Assembly (NCBI GenBank): GCA_009760855.2
Contig: WPIO01000149.1
Location: 486,001 to 550,000, forward strand
DNA: 64,000 nt
Direction: 5' to 3'
From: Cristatella mucedo
Lineage: Eukaryota; Bryozoa; Phylactolaemata; Cristatellidae
Within the stretch, counting starts at the first letter, position 1. Each line of letters begins with the position of its first letter. The position numbers were made by a program, and so were the translations under genes. Under the pieces are notes generated by a model, which had not been told where the DNA came from, did not search any database, and saw nothing but the letters and a program-made list of their open reading frames with translations. Below are positions 60,225 through 64,000 of the stretch, piece after piece.

Positions 60225-61985
60225 CGCCGGGTGGCGCGTCCTCACAAAATTGTCAGTCATCACTGCATCGTCTACCACGAACAGCTATGTGCAAAGGTCT
60301 TGAGCATGCAACATGTAATGGACAATGTAGTTTCAACAGTCAATGTGATAAGGTCTCGTGCGCTAAGCCACAGACAATTTCAGGCTTTCCTTAAAGAGTT
60401 GGGATCAGATCATTGTGATGTTATTTATTTCTGCCAAGTCCGTTGGCTAAGTAGGGCAAACACGTTAGCCAGGTTTTGGTCACTTCGGGACGAAATAAAA
60501 ACATTTATGACAGAAAAGGGAAAAGATGTTGGCTTCCTCGATGACCAGCAGTGGTTGAATGATTGGCTTTTTTGGTGGACATGACCAAACATCTTGCAGA
60601 TCTTAATGTCAAACTCAAGGTAAGGATCAACTGGCCCATAAAATGTATGAGTGTGTTGTCGCGTTTGTGCAAAAGCTGAAACTTTTCCGGAAACACTTAG
60701 ATCAGAAGAAACTGTTACATTTCACAACACTAGCAACAAGATCGCCTGAAACGCTGGCTCATATGAAGTACTCCACTCTTGTTAGCAAACTTGTTGATGA
60801 ATTCGAAGAGAGGTTTCAGGATTTCCAACAACATGCGGATGACATGAAAATGATTAGTAATCCATTTAATATCGATCCCTCTGATGCACCTGATGAATTT
60901 CAACTCGAACTAATCGACATTCATAATGACAGCAATTTAAAAACTGGCTATGAAGACCGTGCATTTAGTTCATATGCTCCAAAAGCCTGGAACTCCCTCC
61001 CGACCTGCGTCAGAACATCCCCTGACCTGACCAAATTTAAAAAGAACTTAAAAACACCTATTTAGGACAGCATTTAGTGGGTCCCTGTGATTCGTCCTTG
61101 ATGTGCTTATGCGTGCTGACACTGTGCATGCTGCCACTAACCACATTTGCATGCTGACCCTGTGCATGTCACCCCTAACCATATTATTCATTTCGTTTGT
61201 TTTTCAAGCATGATTTTACTTACCATTCAATTGCATTTCACTTTACAGCAAATGTAAAGCGCCTAGAGAGAGATAAAGTTCTCTGAGGGCGCTTTATCAA
61301 GTGATTATTATTATTATTATTATTATTATGATCAGCATTACCTTGTTACCTTTTACAAGCAGTATGTTTCATCAGAGTCTTTTCCTAACCTAGCCAGACA
61401 TGCTCGCAGGTACATTGCACTTTTTGGCAGCACATATTGCTGTGAACAGCTTTTTCAAAAATGTGAAAACAAAGACTCGATCCGTTCTCGCAGATGAACA
61501 TTTATCAGAAATCCTTAGAATTGCCACATCCACTGTTGCAGCAGATGTCAACTTTTTATGCAAACAGAAACAATGCCAAATATCTCATTGATGCCTGCAG
61601 TGCAGAAGACATTGAATACCTGTGGCATTTAATTAATCCGAAGACATTAATATTATGTGTCCTTGTCATGTAATTTTGTAAGTTTTATAAGTTTCTGTCT
61701 TCATGTTATTAAAATAAAAATCCAAAAGTAAAAGATTGGCCATAATATCTTTCGAATTATTTTCCAGGACACACGATTAAATTTTTATTATTTATTATTT
61801 TTAATTATAATTATGCTAAAAATACTATTGTATTGCGGTTTATTTATTAAGTATAACAGTAATAGTCATACTAAATTACGATCTTATTTTCTGATGCGGT
61901 CAACTACGCCAATTTACATGTGGCCCCCCGACCTTTAAAATTTTTGAAATGTGGCCCCCCAACGCAAAAAGGTTGGACACCCCTG
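60225..61985 (+). pseudogene. Decayed hAT transposase (Charlie/GTF2IRD2-like type) with 3' terminal repeat
   Basis: HKIVSHHCIVYHEQLCAKVL, FCQVRWLSRANTLARFWSLR, LVDEFEERFQDFQQ, and after a LINE insertion FGSTYCCEQLFSKMKTKTRS-like sequence followed by LADEHLSEILRIATS: the C-terminal half of hAT transposases such as that fused in GTF2IRD2. A stop near 60570 and small shifts break it. The 3' terminal repeat ends ...GGTTGGACACCCCTG at 61985, followed by CTTTAAAG (61986-61993) as the likely 8-bp target site. I saw no matching 5' terminal repeat. Confidence 0.88.
60945..61330 (+). mobile_element. L2-like LINE 3' end inside the hAT element
   Basis: GYEDRAFSSYAPKAWNSLPT then the standard 3' UTR, hairpin and (ATT)n tail. 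Well preserved, so it inserted after the hAT element. Confidence 0.92.
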
Positions 61986-62112
61986 CTTTAAAGGATCTCA
62001 CTGCCGCTTGCAATGGCAATAAAGGGAACGCTCACCGCAGTTCGAACCCGCGACCTCGCGACGGAGGTCATGAAAAGCAACCGCCTAACTTAGTGTGTCG
62101 TCGCGGCTCACC
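61986..62112 (-). mobile_element. SINE A, copy 5, cut by the hAT insertion
   Basis: Head with B-box GCGGGTTCGAACTGC and ACTAAGTTAGGCGG; the body stops at CTTTAAAG where the hAT terminal repeat begins. In intact copies the body continues as GCCTTAAAGGCTC, so the transposon landed in the SINE. Confidence 0.85.
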
Positions 62113-62654
62113 AAGCGGGGTAACTCTAGCCGGCGGTCCGCCGGTGTGTCCTTGCCAACCCTCGAATGCCTGAACGGATCCATTAGCGGAGATTGCAAGG
62201 ACGTCGGTACGAATTCAAGATGAATCACTCTACACGATTTTGACGATAGCATACTTCTTTTATTCAACTTATATACGGAATAAACCGCAGAACAAAGGCG
62301 AGCCCGCGCTCGCCTCCGCGGCCGAGGGGACGTTACGCTAACGCATCAATGTACTTCGCGAGAGCGCCGCAAAAGTCCTTGCGAGCAGACGACCGCGTTT
62401 CGTTCGGCCGGAGCACCGCACACGCGGCACCAGCGCGCGGACGCACATCGGGTTCGCGCGCTGCAGGCGAACGGCGATTTAGCACCAAAATGCAGCGACT
62501 AAGAGGATCATTCAGAAAACGAGCGTGACTTAGAGAGCGGCGCCACCTGACGGCGCCGGCCGCGCGGCAGAGTTCGGCGGCGGCTTCGGAGGACGCCGCC
62601 ACAGCCGTCGACTCTGCGAGCTTGCGTGCTTGGCGCGCCGTCGCAGCGCTTCCG

Positions 62655-62951
62655 ATGCCACGGGCGGCCGCAGGAGAACAAGCCACGACGAGTCGACTGC
62701 GGTCGGACGACGACGAGCCGGCGTCCGACCGCAGCGGCACGGTCGCCGCGCCGGCTGAAGCCGAGGTGGCGGCGGCATGCCTGGCGTTCGGTCATGTGAC
62801 CTCCGCAGGCCAACGTCATAAGTTGATGATGAGCCTCTGTCGGCTGCTCGCACTCGGCGGCGGCGACATCAGCAGACTGCCGTTGTCGTCCGTCGACGCG
62901 CCAGGCGACGCCGCGGCGGCGGCTTGCGACGGCGCTTTCCTCTTCAAGCAG
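62655..62951 (+). CDS. Possible first exon of an unidentified gene
   Basis: Open from an ATG in a fair context (TCCGATGCC) for 99 codons to CAG before GTCTGA, in a CpG-rich island. Reads MPRAAAGEQATTSRLRSDDD, then VAAACLAFGHVTSAGQRHKL, MMSLCRLLALGGGDISRLPL, ending ACDGAFLFKQ. A strong acceptor (long T/C tract then TCAAG) ends at 63145, followed by GACGCCTACCGCAACGTG (DAYRNVLG) in matching phase. I do not recognise the protein. Open frames arise easily at this GC content, so this may be chance. Confidence 0.3.
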
Positions 62952-63342
62952 GTCTGAAGCGGCGAGCCGAATGTACGCGGTCACCTCGAAGGCGCGCCTC
63001 GCGGTCGGCGACGGCGGGCAGCGAGCGACGCCTCGCTGTCGGCCGCCGTAACCGTCGCGACGCTAAGCGTCGGCGGAAGCGTGCTGCGACCGAGGCCCGT
63101 TCGCGTTTGTGACAGCGACGATATTTTTTTCTTTTCCTTTTCAAGGACGCCTACCGCAACGTGCTCGGGTGCGCAAGGCGGCGCGAAGAGAGCGAGCGCG
63201 TCGCCGGGGCGGACGGGCGCCTTATGGCGGGCTCGGAGGACGCCTGCTCAGCTCGCGTCGCACGAAGCGCCGCGCGACGTCGCCGACGCGTCAGGGAGCA
63301 TCGTCCGTCTGGGGGGCGCTATTTTCTCTCGTGCGACGAAGT

Positions 63343-63635
63343 CATTTAAGAAGAACTTAAAAACACACCTATTTAGGACAGCATCTAGTGGGTCCCTGTG
63401 ATTCGTCCTTCCCGTGCTTATGCGCGCTGACGCCGTGCATGCTGCCACTAACCACATTTGCATGCTGACACCTGTGCATGTCACCCCTAACCATGTTATT
63501 CATATTTGTTTATCAAGCATGATATTACTCACCATTCAATTGCATCTCTCTTTGCAGGAAATGTAAAGCGCCTAGAAAGAGAGATTGAGTTTTCTGAGGG
63601 CGCTTTATCAAGTGCATTATTATTATTATTAAAAA
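63343..63635 (+). mobile_element. L2-like LINE 3' end
   Basis: SFKKNLKTHLFRTASSGSL coding end, 3' UTR, hairpin and (ATT)4 tail. It truncates the open frame that follows 63146. Confidence 0.9.
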
Positions 63636-64000
63636 GATTTTGTCGCTCACTTTTACGTCCCTTTATTCTTTGGCTCCAGGCTACCTATCAGATTTATTTC
63701 CCCACCAGGCTAAGCATCGTACCACCCGCTTTTCGGAATCTAATTGTTTATCTGTACCTTGTACAAATATCAAATCCTTTGGAGACCGTGCCTTGCTTCC
63801 AAAGCAAAGGAACTCATTCTCGACATGCGTAATGACTCAGGCTGACTTTCAAAATTGGCTCTGCCAGCATATCTCCAGTTGCATCAGCTCGAAATCTAGG
63901 TGTCATATTCCAAAGCGACCTCTCGTTAGACGACCACATCAGCTCCACAGTCAAATCAGCCTATTTTCAGCTTCATAACATTGCTAAAATTAGGGCTTGT
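63636..64000 (+). mobile_element. L2-like LINE fragment at the window edge
   Basis: C-terminal RT pieces in scrambled order: the SLYSLAPGYLSDLFPHQAKH and NLIVYLYLVQISNPLETVP segment precedes an ISSCISSKSRCHIPKRPLVR segment that normally lies upstream. Two fragments are joined; the second runs off the window. Confidence 0.8.

Noticed and set aside
62333-62740. 135-codon minus-strand frame ending ...FCGALAKYIDALA with AATAAA downstream
   Set aside because: Suggestive layout, but the sequence is low-complexity Ala/Arg/Ser and matches nothing I know; kept only as a remark in the findings.

Overview
The window is nuclear DNA of an animal, most likely an invertebrate. Protein-coding sequence is split into short exons with GT/AG junctions, introns are long and crowded with LINE, SINE, hAT and LTR-retrotransposon remains, and simple repeats (GA, CAG, GGA, CA) are unusually abundant. 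There is no operon, ribosome-binding-site or prokaryotic gene structure. CpG is not visibly depleted and several GC-rich islands occur (about 1-1000, 2040-2560, 44500-45300, 59800-60200, 62300-63330). I cannot name the species.

Two conserved genes converge tail to tail. A cyclin G gene runs on the + strand from 2277 to about 7024 in seven proposed exons; six are clear by homology and phase, and the seventh adds an acidic C-terminal tail. Beclin-1 (BECN1/Atg6) runs on the - strand from 45155 down to 7929, about 37 kb, in 14 proposed exons whose phases fit throughout. It keeps the CxxC motifs, BH3-like segment, coiled coil and the whole C-terminal evolutionarily conserved domain with its FFW aromatic finger. 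Only the junction into its third exon is uncertain. The last coding bases of the two genes lie about 0.9 kb apart.

The BECN1 introns hold most of the rest. They contain L2-like LINE copies with (ATT)n tails, nearly all antisense to BECN1, a second LINE family, and two tRNA-derived SINE families. They also contain a complete small LTR element (38318-39840) with 5-bp target duplications and only a gag-like ORF, a (CAG)34 tract, a (GGA)n tract, several long GA tracts, and a 17-copy 20-bp minisatellite in which 15 copies carry the palindromic E-box CACGTG. From 45.2 kb to the right edge I recognise no intact conserved gene. That part holds a decayed Gypsy-type integrase, internally deleted LINEs, two decayed hAT transposases, a broken histone H4 pseudogene next to LINE sequence, and at 62.6-63.3 kb a CpG-rich stretch with a possible but unidentified first exon.

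No clearly new multi-gene system is visible. The observations most worth checking are the E-box minisatellite and other E-box clusters inside the autophagy gene BECN1, the gag-only LTR element, the LINE derivative that keeps endonuclease and 3' end but has lost its reverse transcriptase, and a compact 30-bp inverted repeat in a BECN1 intron.
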